From contig NW_022985549.1 in assembly GCF_010093815.1 (NCBI RefSeq), positions 1,509,446 to 1,573,445 of the forward strand: a stretch of DNA of 64,000 nt. The letters run 5' to 3'. Positions 1 to 9,717 of this stretch are shown here, piece after piece; positions within the stretch are counted from its first letter, which is position 1, and every line of letters begins with the position of its first letter. The translations under genes and the position numbers were made by a program. Origin of the DNA: Pseudovirgaria hyperparasitica (taxonomy: Eukaryota > Ascomycota > Dothideomycetes > Acrospermales > Acrospermaceae). The notes under the pieces are model-generated. The model was given only the letters and a program-made list of their open reading frames with translations. It was not told where the DNA came from and did not search any database.

Positions 1-1064
1 CCGTTACCGTAGCCCATTGTGCCTCCCCAGAACAGTACAGCGTTCTCGAATACAAATTCAAAGATATGAGCTGATGGGAGATATGTTAACAAACTGTCAC
101 CAGGACCCAAGTACTGGCCGACTACCGGGTTAACACCAGCTAGTGCTGCGACGACATTCTTGTGTTTTAGCAAGACGCCCTTTGGAGTTCCCGTTGATCC
201 CGATGTGTACATGACGCAGGCCAAGTCCTCGGGCTTTGGCATGACTGCCTCAACTGGGTTTTCTTCACCCAGCTTCTGAAGGTCTGCGATGCTGATGATT
301 TCAACGTCATTGTATTTCTCTTTCAGTTTGCTTATGTCGTCCTGCTTGACCTCGGTCGCATCGTCATAGATGAGGTGCTTGAGATTCTCTCCAGCTGATA
401 GAGGATTCAAAAGCTTGACCAGTAGAGTTGAGTCCAGATACATGGCTTTGGACTGGGTCTGTTTGATCGAGTGGGTCAATCCTTCTTCTCCCAGGGTATC
501 ATAGGCGGTAACAATGGCCATGGATTGAAACATGGCACCGTGTGCCATGGAGAGCCAGTGGGCACTGACAAATGTTAGTATTGAATATAGGCAGTAGCGT
601 CACGCAGCTCCTAATTACCTCGTGGGGGCATAAAGATGGACTTTGTCACCGGCTGTCAACCCGAGCTTCCGAAGACCAGCGCCATATTGCAGAGCTTGCT
701 TCTCAAACTCAGAGAAACTCTGATACTTGTAGCCACTCATCTCGAAATATGTCCACTTCTTATCGACTTCTTGTTGCTTGCCATCGACCAACTTCTTGAC
801 CTTTTTGGTCTCATTATGCAACTTTATCAGCTTGCGAGTACCCACACATTTCGCATTGCCGTACTTTGTAGACGCATACTTGAGTATATCGGGGATAGTC
901 TTAATCTCTTCGAGTGGCCTTGAGTGTAACTTGTCCTTGGCCTTGACGTTGCGTCGTGGTATCGTCTCGCCATCTACTTTTTCGAAGCCAGGAGCATTAA
1001 CGGTGTGCGGGCCTGGCTTCAGTGATTTTGCCTGGGGCATATATGTCTTGAGGTCCTGCGGCAT
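1..1064 (-). CDS. Long-chain acyl-CoA synthetase (Faa1/Faa4-like), N-terminal part, cut by window edge
   Basis: Activates long-chain fatty acids to acyl-CoA through an acyl-adenylate, with ATP and CoA. Two exons are visible: 619-1064 and 1-564, separated by a 54-nt intron at 565-618 (GTAATT...TGTCAG) that preserves the frame. The visible ~336 residues carry the N-terminal region, the AHWLSMAHG stretch after the splice, and the AMP-binding P-loop YTSGSTGTPKGV at about residue 266-277 (near 177-212). The start at 1064 opens a frame beginning MPQDLKTYMP and fits fungal Faa1/Faa4 proteins of about 700 residues. The C-terminal half lies outside the window. The family assignment is firm; location (lipid droplet, ER or peroxisome) and chain length preference cannot be told. 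Confidence 0.93.
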
Positions 1065-2729
1065 GGTGGCTTTCTACCTCCGTCGGTCGATTGAATGGAA
1101 ATGTAGGTTGCGCGCTGAGACACATAAGTCAGCAGAATGACCAGGTGGCAGTACACGGTGACCCTCGGTTACGTAGCAGAGGTGTTCGCGGTGGCAAGTT
1201 CACGTACTGCGCTTCAAACAAGCTTCCCTGTCGACACAGACTTGATATTCGGGTGGGAGTTTAGGTGTGTAAGAACACAGCGGGTGTGCGATAGAGGGAG
1301 AAAGGGGATAATGGCTGGCTGGCTTTGTACTGACAGCGCAGTACAAGCGGTAAGGGTGTTGACGACCAGCACACGGGCGGAGAAGCTGGGCAGTGGAAAG
1401 CTACTAAGCCTACTATTAGGTCAACAGAGCTTGGGCCAGCGTCATCACACGGCCGCCTGCAGATTCCCAGGATCCTACGAATTAATAGTAGCCCTGGAGA
1501 TATTATCATACGAATCTGTACTCACTAGTAATATTGACCAATACTGAGATTGAGGCAGGCAGTCAACCAATCAAATCTCTTTCCTATGACATTTCCGGTC
1601 CAACTTCTTCCACGGGACCTGATACAACCTGATGGAATTCACGTTCTTATGCCGCTTTCATAACTGGTTCGATATCGTGCCATCCACATAAGTCCTAAAC
1701 TCATACATGTACATGAGCCAGTAGAAGGGCCTGATTCATTCCCCACTGATCGCCTGAGGCGTCTTGATGCGAAGCTGATACTTCACAAATTGAGTCAGGT
1801 ACCTTGGCCTCAACAACGATCCTGGGGGAACCTTGCACCGAACTGGCGGCGGCCTCGGCACATAATTAGTAGGTCCAGGATCAAGTTCCGAATAATGATC
1901 CACACCCACGCACACACTAAAGCAAAGCAATTAATCTACTACATATGAGCGCCCTTGCAGCAATCCAATAACTTAGCCTAGCTCGAGAACTGCTCTAGTA
2001 TACTGTTCACTCCAAGCCTTTGAGGTATGGACATTCTCGTAGGTTGCTTACGTCTCTATCTGGCCATCCAGCACCGGGAGATGCACTGCCTCTCGCAAGA
2101 CAAGCCAGCTTCGAGGTTTCTTCTTAATACGAAACGGTCTTCTCAGCTCGGTGCCAAGCCTTACCAGACTCCAGCGTCAGCCTCCTGGTCGTGCCTCGGC
2201 GCCGGGACGTTGTTGTTGTCTTCTTGCGAGACACGACTCACGAGAATCTGGACGTGTTCGTTCCCAACAGAACCTACCCTATCACTAACAGCCTTATAAA
2301 TGTCATCGGTTAGATTCTACCTTAGCTTACGGACTGCTCAGCTTATGCACCGCACCGATGAAGATAAAGTTGCGATACGTGCGCAATCGCGACAGACCAA
2401 CTCCTTTGACACCAAGATCGGGCCGATCTAATTACACCACCACTTTGCCACCTACACTTCTACATTTCCATACATGATTTCTGCATAGCATTACGATTTG
2501 TGTTCACGTCATCGTATACCGATACATCTTCTGTAGGACACATATAAAGCAGACGCCACAAGAGCTTTCTTTGCTTCGGTCCTGAGGTCATTCAGGCATA
2601 TCTGTATCAAAATCATAATAGTGCGTTCGCAACGACCTCTTATATAAAATAGGGTATCAAGAGAGCAGGCACCATCCCACTTATATCAGCTTCTATTTCT
2701 ATCTATCAAAGCCTGTGTCGGTCCACGAT
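1065..2729. other. Intergenic: acyl-CoA synthetase promoter and terpene cyclase 3' flank
   Basis: No convincing gene. Open frames at 1137-1547 (plus) and 2027-2299 (plus) have unnatural composition and no family resemblance. The first several hundred bases should hold the promoter and 5' leader of the minus-strand acyl-CoA synthetase; bases just below 2729 should hold the 3' end of the terpene cyclase transcript. No repeat was recognised. Confidence 0.5.
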
Positions 2730-3592
2730 TTAATCTACCTTTGCCGAAGATAGCACAGGAGACGTAAATGGGACTTTCCGACCATCAGCAAGCACCCTCT
2801 CAGTCTTCTTGATCCGCCAGAGGGCAAATGGGTAGACAACGTCGCAAATAATGCTGACTCCCCACATGAACACAGCAAATGGGTTCATGACATACCCATG
2901 GGCCTCTCTCCAGAAATACCACTCCCAAGCATAAACAGCATACAGCCCAAACACGCTACCGAAAGCTCTCGTTGCCCTGAATCAAACGTCAACAGGGCCT
3001 ATGTTGGATTTGAGGATACTGACCATATTCCCCAACTCACACCTCCTGAGTGACCCCTCACGCCCAATGCTGCCAAACTCGCAGCGCTCAGATAGACCTG
3101 ATTAAACAGCGCGCTCCAAAACCCTAGCTCAGTTGTGTCCGGTCCTACGACGCCCCTGTAAAACTTTCCCTCTCTCCTTCCAACATCATTGTCAATCCAC
3201 CATTTCGCAAATGCCCATTGGCCCCAGATCGCTAGCCCAGCCAGCACGATGAATATCTTCCCCATATTCCTTGCTATCTGTGGCGCGTGCGACCATTCAT
3301 ACCGAGCATATTTCACAGTGCCATAGACCATGAAGCAATCAATCACAAGCCAGACAGTGAAGACGGTTTTCTCGAGCAGCGACTCGGCGACGACGAGTGC
3401 GTATACAAGTTCCCAGGCAAAGTTCAGCGCCAGCGCGAAGAGAGGCATGCCGTATGATTTATCGCGGAAGGATTGCCGTGTGTATAAGATGTAGGTGAGT
3501 GTCCAAAGGGAGCCACCGAGTTGGAGGAGAGCGTTGCATGTTGGAACGACGTGTTTGGGGACGTGTGGTGGAGGGATGTCGTTTGATCCCAT
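2730..3592 (-). CDS. Pyr4/PaxB-family integral membrane terpene cyclase
   Basis: Predicted to cyclise a prenylated (often epoxidised) meroterpenoid or indole-diterpene substrate by protonation inside the membrane. Exon 1 is 3024-3592 and exon 2 is 2730-2976; the 47-nt intron 2977-3023 (GTCAGT...TTCAG) keeps the frame, giving about 271 residues against ~240 for Pyr4. Several hydrophobic spans are evident. Helix-2 motif NFAWELVY carries the conserved acidic residue, and IICDVVYPF in exon 2 carries the second acidic residue; Glu and Asp at such positions are catalytic in Pyr4. No prenyltransferase, P450, monooxygenase or PKS gene flanks it: neighbours are housekeeping genes. Function inside the family is therefore open; it could be a divergent non-cluster member. 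A stronger GTGAGT donor a few bases upstream would break the frame. Confidence 0.8.
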
Positions 3593-4112
3593 TGTTAATG
3601 GTCACGAACTTGATGAAGAAACTCGTTATATGAGTGAGAGAGTGGAAGCTGTAGTTGCGTAAGCAAATAGTCTATATAATTATTATCTAAAGTTTGAACG
3701 TTCAAGCTTTTGGGGGCCGATCTTTGCCTAGCAACGTAAGCTTCGTACTCGAATCTTCTCGTCCGTGTAAGCTTGCTCTTATCGTATGATCTCTGCTGAA
3801 AGAGTTTAGGTGTCGGACTTGTTGATGTTTGTCAATCGCTTTATGCGCCCCGGGCCCAGTCCCATGTCTTAGTATTAGGTCGCTCTTGCACTTGTGAGGT
3901 GATAGAGCAAATTACTAGGTATTTTACAGCGATAAGACAAGGACACGATTTACTTCGTATTGGGCACTTGAAGAATGGAGTAGCATGACAACTGCGTGCT
4001 CGTGATTCGTTCTACTCGTGGATTACGCACGATATTGTGATCATTGAAACGCCCGCCAATGCGTAAAAAGCAATAACCCCCTGTCTTGCTTTCAAACACG
4101 CATCTTCGCTCC
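3593..4112. promoter_or_regulatory. Terpene cyclase promoter and eIF3g 3' flank, with a 12-bp palindrome
   Basis: Holds the upstream region of the minus-strand terpene cyclase and the 3' flank of eIF3g. A perfect palindrome TTGAACGTTCAA lies at 3694-3705, about 100 bp upstream of the cyclase start, and could be a site for a dimeric regulator (inference only). The short open frame running up to 4282 on the minus strand is a shadow of eIF3g exon 3. Confidence 0.4.
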
Positions 4113-5098
4113 TCAGGTCGCTTTTTTAGCGAATTCAACGCGCAGAATAAGATGTCCATAACCAAAACCATCCATCTTCTCACATGCTTTAGCAGCATCG
4201 GTTCGATCTGCAAAGGAAACAAAGGCGAAACCCTTAGCGCGGCCTGTGTCACGATCTTTGGCAAGGAACACACGGGTGACATGGCCGAAACGGGAGAACA
4301 TGTCGCGAAGATCTTGCTCTTCGGCGAACTCTGATACCTGTTATTTTAATTAGTAAGTACGGGAGAAAGATAGCCGCAATGAGAGGCTTCTAGCCGGAAA
4401 ACTCACGTTGGTAACACGCAGTGTTGCGAGATCGTCTCTCTCGTACTTTCCGCCCATCTTCTCCCCTGTCGGCGCACCACCCGTCCGTCCTCTCAAGTGT
4501 GGTGGCACGTAACTTGAACCGCCTTGGCCGAGAGATCCTGATTCCGGCACATCATCGATGGTCTCAGCCGGGGTTGGGTCACCCTCTGGTGCCATCGTGT
4601 CCTTGAACGGACACTTCGTCGTCCAATGGTCCCCGGAACAAATACGACACTTGATCTTCGCATCCTTCAGGTTGGCCTTCTTCTTTTCTTGCTCGCCTTT
4701 GTCCTCGGTACCAGCTTTCCAGTTCGCAGTTGGGCGGAAAGCAATGTTCTCTGCGACACTGGTGGTGTCCGTTTGTGGGCCGATGGGCTTACCCTTCTCT
4801 GCGCCAAACTTAGGCCATTGCTTGTGCTCGGCGACGCGTGGGTTAACGACTTGCTTTACCACCGTCTTGCGGATGCGACGTGTTGTCTTCACACGTTTGC
4901 CATCGTCGCGGATAGACCAGGTTATTATTGTTTCAGTACCGTCTTTGTTTTTGATGATTTGCTGAGGTGGGAGGGCGACAGGATCTTCTTCGTCTTCATC
5001 TTCGGCCCAGTCAGTGCGTCTGCTGGATGAGGGGTTAGTAAGGTGATAGAGATTATCACGATCTGAACGACTCACTTGTTTTCGAGCTTCGAAGCCAT
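4113..5098 (-). CDS. TIF35: Eukaryotic translation initiation factor 3 subunit G (eIF3g)
   Basis: RNA-binding subunit of eIF3 that promotes scanning and reinitiation on the 40S ribosome. Three exons: 5076-5098 (23 nt), 4407 to ~5019/5022, and 4113-4337. Introns are 4338-4406 (GTGAGT...AACAG) and ~5020-5075 (GTGAGT...CAG); two adjacent CAG acceptors differ by one codon, so the protein is 286 or 287 residues, normal for the family. Order: acidic N-terminal eIF3i-binding segment ([11 protein letters not shown]), zinc knuckle [13 protein letters not shown] (CX2CX3HX4C), YVPPHLRGR linker, then a C-terminal RRM with RNP2 LRVTNV at the exon 2/3 junction and RNP1 KGFAFVSF. The first exon encodes only MASKLEN plus part of a codon, so a frame starting inside the first intron would be wrong. 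Housekeeping gene, apparently intact. Confidence 0.96.
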
Positions 5099-5780
5099 GA
5101 CTGCTATTGTGCAGTGCGGGACAGTTCGGCGTTCGTGAGTTATACGTAGTCGTTGACGTGGTGTTTTGCTCAGGAGGATATGCTATGAACTAGAAATTCG
5201 CTATGAAATGGACAGACGTGTGGGGCGAAATATCGCTGAGCCCGCGAAGCGTGCGGTGCTGCCTCAGGCTAATTACCACGCTTTAGTTTCACGTAATCGT
5301 CACGTAGGGCGGACTTCGGCCTTTACAACACTCTCTTTTCTTCTCCATCTTCCTCCACCACCGCAAAGCCCGCGCGTCGCCATGCACATCCCAAACTGCC
5401 CGGCGAGCTTTGATTCCGAGCGATAATGTTGTGTCCAAGACCGTTAGATCGGCGCCCCAAAGCGCCGATTAAACCCGGACCTTTGGCCCAACGCAACTGT
5501 AGTGGAACTCTTTCCAACATGGAGCAATATTTCGCAACTCAATTATCGGTAGCGGGCCTTAGCTCGCCGATTAAACCCAGTCGCATCGGTATATTCGGTA
5601 AACAATCTCATGATTGTAGAATGTATGCAGAAGTATAAAGGTTTGTGAAAGTCCGTCGTGCATCACCTGTCCTATGACATCGATCTGGTAGCATCGATAT
5701 TGGACATATATCTCTCCTGGGATTTCGAATGATCAGTCTTTCTTTCGTTTAGCAAACACTCTATATATCTCGCAATCAAC
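5099..5780. promoter_or_regulatory. Divergent promoter between eIF3g and the NmrA-like gene
   Basis: Shared upstream region. Two identical 14-mers CGCCGATTAAACCC lie on the same strand at 5463-5476 and 5565-5578, 102 bp apart, about 320 and 200 bp upstream of the NmrA-like start. A TATA-like stretch CTATATAT lies at about 5760-5768. Nothing coding is credible here. Confidence 0.5.
5463..5578 (+). repeat. Pair of identical 14-bp promoter motifs CGCCGATTAAACCC
   Basis: Copies at 5463-5476 and 5565-5578, same orientation, spaced 102 bp start to start. Sequence between them is not repeated, so this looks like two binding sites rather than a tandem duplication. Which of the two flanking genes they serve is not known. 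Confidence 0.55.
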
Positions 5781-6746
5781 ATGAGTAAAGCGATCCTCGT
5801 CACTGGGGCTACGGGCAAACAAGGAGGTGCCGCTGTTAACGCATTGGTTGCTTCCAACGCGGACATAGAAATTCTTGCCGTCACTCGCAACCCAAACTCA
5901 CCCGGTGCCCAGAAGCTTGCTCAAACATCGCCAAAGATAAAGCTCGTCCAGGGCGACCTTACCGATCCCGCAAGGACATTTGCCAACGCGAAAATTGCCA
6001 CTTCGACTCCCATCTGGGGCGTATTCTCCGTTTCGACCAACACAGCTAGCAATTCGAAGAACTCATCTACCTTCCAGATTCAAAGTACCAGAGATGTCAA
6101 CAGGAAGCTCGATCCGGAGGAACTGCAAGGAATCAACCTCATAGACACAGCTATTAAGGAGAACGTCAAATTCTTCGTTTTCACATCCGTTGACCGACAT
6201 GGTGATAAGTCAACCAATAATCCAACCTCTGTACCTCACTTCATTAGCAAGCACAACATCGAACAGCATCTCTTCCAGCATGCTTCACAAGCTGGAATAG
6301 GCTACACAGTACTTCGACCTACTGCCTTCATGGATAACGCTCTTGGCGGGTTCGGGAAGATGTTTGGCACGCTATGGAACACGAGACCCAAGAACATGAA
6401 ACTGCAGCTCATTGCAGCCAGTGATATCGGATATTTCGCTGCGCAGGCCTTCCTGAATCCAGAGTCCGAGATATACAAGAACAAGTGTATCTCTTTGGCT
6501 GGAGACGAACTGACCTTCGAAGAGGCCAAGGCGAAATTTAGGGAGGTGGCGAACATGGAATTCCCCACAACCTTCTCCCTCATAGGCTACGGGTTACTAA
6601 TGGCTGTTGCAGATCTTCGGCTCATGTTTAAATGGTTCGAGACTGAAGGCTATGCTGCTGACATTGAGGGCCTGAGAAAGATTCATCCTAGGTTGAAGAA
6701 TTTCACTACGTGGTTGAATGAAGAGAGCGGCTATGTGAAAAAGTAA
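5781..6746 (+). CDS. NmrA-like family NAD(P)-binding protein
   Basis: Single-exon frame of 321 residues, complete. The N-terminus (AILVTGATGKQGGAAV, residues 4-19) is the atypical-SDR dinucleotide loop TGxTGxQG of the NmrA/HSCARG group, followed by VTRNPNSP, the usual place for NADP phosphate contact, and LVQGDLTDP. A FVFTSVDRHG segment stands where short-chain dehydrogenases keep a catalytic Tyr; no YxxxK pair is seen, as in NmrA relatives that sense redox ratio or act as reductases. The C-terminal half is mixed alpha/beta with YLLMAVADLRLMFKWFE-like helices. The start is the first ATG, 20 nt after a TATA-like run, in a good context (CAACATGAG). Either a redox-sensing regulator or an isoflavone-reductase-like enzyme; the sequence alone does not decide. 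Confidence 0.9.
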   Translation: MSKAILVTGATGKQGGAAVNALVASNADIEILAVTRNPNSPGAQKLAQTSPKIKLVQGDLTDPARTFANAKIATSTPIWGVFSVSTNTASNSKNSSTFQIQSTRDVNRKLDPEELQGINLIDTAIKENVKFFVFTSVDRHGDKSTNNPTSVPHFISKHNIEQHLFQHASQAGIGYTVLRPTAFMDNALGGFGKMFGTLWNTRPKNMKLQLIAASDIGYFAAQAFLNPESEIYKNKCISLAGDELTFEEAKAKFREVANMEFPTTFSLIGYGLLMAVADLRLMFKWFETEGYAADIEGLRKIHPRLKNFTTWLNEESGYVKK

Positions 6747-7456
6747 ACATAAGTCTCTCGCGTTGTTTACAGCTGGCGAATCAGAGCCAGCCCAGCTCGT
6801 TGCTGTGGCACAGGAATGTGGCGCCACGGTCTGCAAGCCACCTTTTTCTTTTGCTCAATCATTTCAATCCTGTATCTCTTTCATGGTTTACCTTTTGTCA
6901 AATCACTGCCCAGGTCTATCTATATATGTATGTTTAGTTTGTGACAGCTGTAGAGTCTAAGTCTATCCATCGTGTAAAAACATTGAATAGCACGAAACAG
7001 TGAGGTCGGATACAGGACAAATTCTCGTGAAAACTGTTTAGAATGATTCAGCCGCAGTCGGGCTTACGGCTGAATACGATAGAGGCCAGAACTATGCGAA
7101 GTCTATGTACTAAGGTCGAGTAATCCAACGTAGATACACGAAATGGCGGAGCACTAGTCGCTGTTCAGCTTATATAAGCTCTCCGTTGCCTAACTATTCA
7201 GTACAAGCCACGGCTAGATCGGTATACGTGCAGTTCTATCTTACTGTGACAGCATGGAGCAGTCTTCGTCAGCTTATCTTGTTTAATCACATGTTGACCG
7301 CTCGTGTCTCCCTATGGTCCTACAATGCCCACACTTGAGGTACAAAAGAAACATGAGAGGGAGATATAAAGCCAGACCTGCTGGTGCTTTCACTCCTAAC
7401 CCATTCACTCCTAAGCATTTATAAAAAGTCCTACTCGACATCACCATCTCATTACC
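6747..7456. promoter_or_regulatory. NmrA-like 3' flank and promoter of the disrupted FAD oxidase
   Basis: No gene seen. A perfect 14-bp palindrome AGCTTATATAAGCT lies at 7167-7180. A TATA box TATAAAA lies at 7420-7426, about 30 bp upstream of the oxidase start codon. Two copies of TTCACTCCTAA lie at 7389-7399 and 7404-7414, directly upstream of it. This promoter now drives only a 26-codon remnant. Confidence 0.45.
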
Positions 7457-7586
7457 ATGGTAGACTTGTTCATAGACGACTTTCGAGGGGCTCAATATGC
7501 ACGAGGAACTTCAGCATATAACAAAGCTGCTGTGTAGTACGTAACTTCCACTTATGGAAAGTCCCGTGACCTGAGTCCCGATTCGA
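7457..7586 (+). pseudogene. FAD-linked oxidase, 5' fragment (codons 1-43), split by the LTR nest
   Basis: The start ATG at 7457 opens MVDLFIDDFRGAQYARGTS, a typical N-terminus of fungal BBE-like FAD oxidases before the PCMH FAD-binding domain. The segment ends inside a codon at 7586, where a 33.5-kb retrotransposon nest begins, and the frame resumes at 41126. Codon 27 is TAG (7535-7537) where the family often has Gln, and codon 29 is GTA where Ala is common. Both are explained by CpA to TpA changes, so RIP seems to have spread about 50 bp beyond the element. The fragment plus the distal part total exactly 516 codons including stop, so the insertion hit an otherwise normal gene. Confidence 0.85.
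7583..7586 (+). repeat. Target site duplication TCGA (left copy) of the outer LTR element
   Basis: TCGA at 7583-7586 abuts the left LTR, which begins TGTGGGA. The same TCGA stands at 41122-41125 directly after the right LTR, which ends TCCCACA. Removing one copy restores the oxidase reading phase, which supports these exact borders. Confidence 0.85.
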
Positions 7587-7718
7587 TGTGGGAACTTTGG
7601 TAAATTAGACGTGGCAAAATTAATTAACGTGTCTACTAAGTCTATCTAAGTACTATATATACTAGCCTAACGCTAAATAAGATCTAAGTAACGGGGATTA
7701 CCTAATAGGAATTCTATA
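7587..7718 (-). repeat. Left LTR (3' LTR) of the outer element
   Basis: 132 bp, starts TGTGGGAACTTTGG. It aligns end to end without gaps with 40990-41121. Its inner end is altered by C-to-T changes relative to the matching outer end of the other LTR. Confidence 0.88.
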
Positions 7719-7939
7719 TCTTCCCCCTCCTAATTATACGAGCTTCTATAAGGCTATTAAAGATAATTAACGGAGTTAGAATATATAATATAGGGAGGTA
7801 GGCGTGTGAAATCTCTTCGGTGCTAGGCCGTATTAGTAACACGTCGTATAAGGGCGGTAGTCTAAGCTTATTTTAGTGCTAAATAGTTACCTTTACTATT
7901 CCTATATTCTACCGTCCTTTAACCTTATATTTCTTAACT

Positions 7940-9000
7940 AATTTAACCTTTTCCTTAGTTTTTCCAGCGCTAATTCCTTTTAATAATATCTAATAATATA
8001 GCTGAAACTCCTACGAACTTAGAAATTACTCCGATTAATACTATAATTTTATATATATAAACTTTAACTTTACCTTTTTCCCTTCTAACTTAAACTTCCT
8101 ATAGCGGATATAGTTATAAACGAGGATCTTCGTCATGCTTTCTTAGGTCCTCCGTACGGAAATCCTAACTAGTTATTACTTAATAAAGTATTAGCGGTAA
8201 ATAAAGGTGCTCTAGATAGTAGATTAAGTTACCTTATTCCTTAAGTGTAGGTTAACTATATAGTTCATAAGAGTTACTTAAAGATAGCCTATAGCTATCT
8301 ATATCCGAACGGGCCTTAGAGTTTACTATTCTTTTAAGAACTAGACCTAGAAGATAAAGCTTTAGCTTAGTTAATTAAAGAAGGCGGTTAGAGTCTTAAA
8401 CCTAAGGTCTCTAAGGCTGAAGTTAAGGCTCCGGCCTCTTAAGGATCGGTAATAGCTATTAACGAGCCTCTTCCTAAGGTAGAAGGTAATTCGTTTAATA
8501 TACCCTTCTATAAGAATCCCGCTAACCTATATAGATCTTCTAGGTAAAGTTACGGGTCCGGAGTCTACGTTAATTACCCTTAATAAGCCCTTTAAAGCCC
8601 CTATAAAAGCTAGTCGGTTCGCGAACCTATCGGAAGACTCTAATAATATTTTCTATTCTAAAAATAAAGATAGAGAAAGCTCTAGGTTATTAGACCTTAA
8701 TAGTAATACGTTAATCGAAGTTAACGAGCTCGGCGATATAGTTACTTCTAAGGTAACTAAGAAAGGTAAGTCGCTAAGTCTTATATTAAGATTCTAGTTC
8801 CTAATTCTTATCTAGGCTCTCGTCCTAGAATACCTAGGACTCTAGTAAAGACCCGTAGTACCGTAAGAACTCTATTAAAGGTGTTTAACAGCCCTAAAAC
8901 TCGCTCTATAACTTCTAAGCTAGCTATTATAGACCTTAAAAGTCCTAATAAGGTCGTTAAGAAGACTCCCGTAAAGCGAAAGGGGTCTATAGCTTCTCGT
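7940..9000 (+). other. Opposite-strand coding-like tract of the outer element, part 1
   Basis: Coding-like composition runs on the plus strand up to the ChrA insertion point at 9000 (Lys/Arg/Ser-rich, for example KTPVKRK near the end), although the element's pol is on the minus strand. The same kind of composition continues on the other side of ChrA from 25279. It is a fossil tract with many breaks. No known family was recognised. Confidence 0.4.
8996..9000 (+). repeat. Target site duplication CTCGT of the ChrA minus copy (left)
   Basis: CTCGT at 8996-9000 abuts the LTR end and recurs at 25274-25278 right after the other LTR. This fixes the borders of the minus-strand ChrA copy. Confidence 0.85.
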
Positions 9001-9238
9001 TATAAAGAGTAAAGACGTAGGATAGTAGTCTAATAGTTTATAGAGAGACATAGGAATGTATTTATAGAGTAGTCTTACTCTTATACGAGGTTGATTCCTA
9101 ACGAGTAGGAATCGGTTTATACGGTCTACTTATATAGTAACCTCGCTTAACCCAGCTAACTCATCCTAGCTCTAGCCGCTACGTGGCTATATGGATTAGA
9201 ATAGTCTATATAGATCTATTAGGGTTCCCGTCCTAATA
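9001..9238 (-). repeat. ChrA minus copy, 3' LTR
   Basis: 238 bp, pairs with 25034-25273. Starts TATAAAGAGT on the plus strand and ends CCTAATA, the altered form of CCTAACA. Confidence 0.9.
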
Positions 9239-9717
9239 ATATCCTTTTTCTTTTTATGCTTTGCCCCGAAGTACTTAAGTATATATAATTCTAAGTCTCT
9301 ATAATCTATCGTATATCTATATATCCGTAACTAAGTTCCTATAACGTTATAACCATCCTTAATATAGGTAAACTCGAGATTCTAGTTTACTTTTACTAGT
9401 TTATATACGCGCTCATCCCTTACTTCGTGGCTACTACCTAGAATATATAATTACTACTTTAGTTAAGTATATATTTAGCTTCGCTCGCCTTTAATTTTAT
9501 TCTCTAGTATATCTACCTCGCTCTTAAGGTAAGTCGTTAATTTATATACTATCTTCCCTAGTTTAGGTTTAGAAGGGTCTATTATAGTCTATTCTTATTA
9601 GAACCGGTCCTATATAACCTATTCGCGTTATTACGGTTACTAATTTAGCTTTATTAATTACCGTTAAGGGTGGACGAATATTCCTTCCTTAGATCTCTAG
9701 CTAACGTGTGTATATAG

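Noticed and set aside
1137-1547. 136-codon plus-strand frame upstream of the acyl-CoA synthetase
   Set aside because: No family resemblance, no start context, composition like shadow frames; it lies in a promoter region.
4421-5030. Plus-strand frames of 60-135 codons over eIF3g
   Set aside because: Antisense shadows of the eIF3g exons, which explain the openness.
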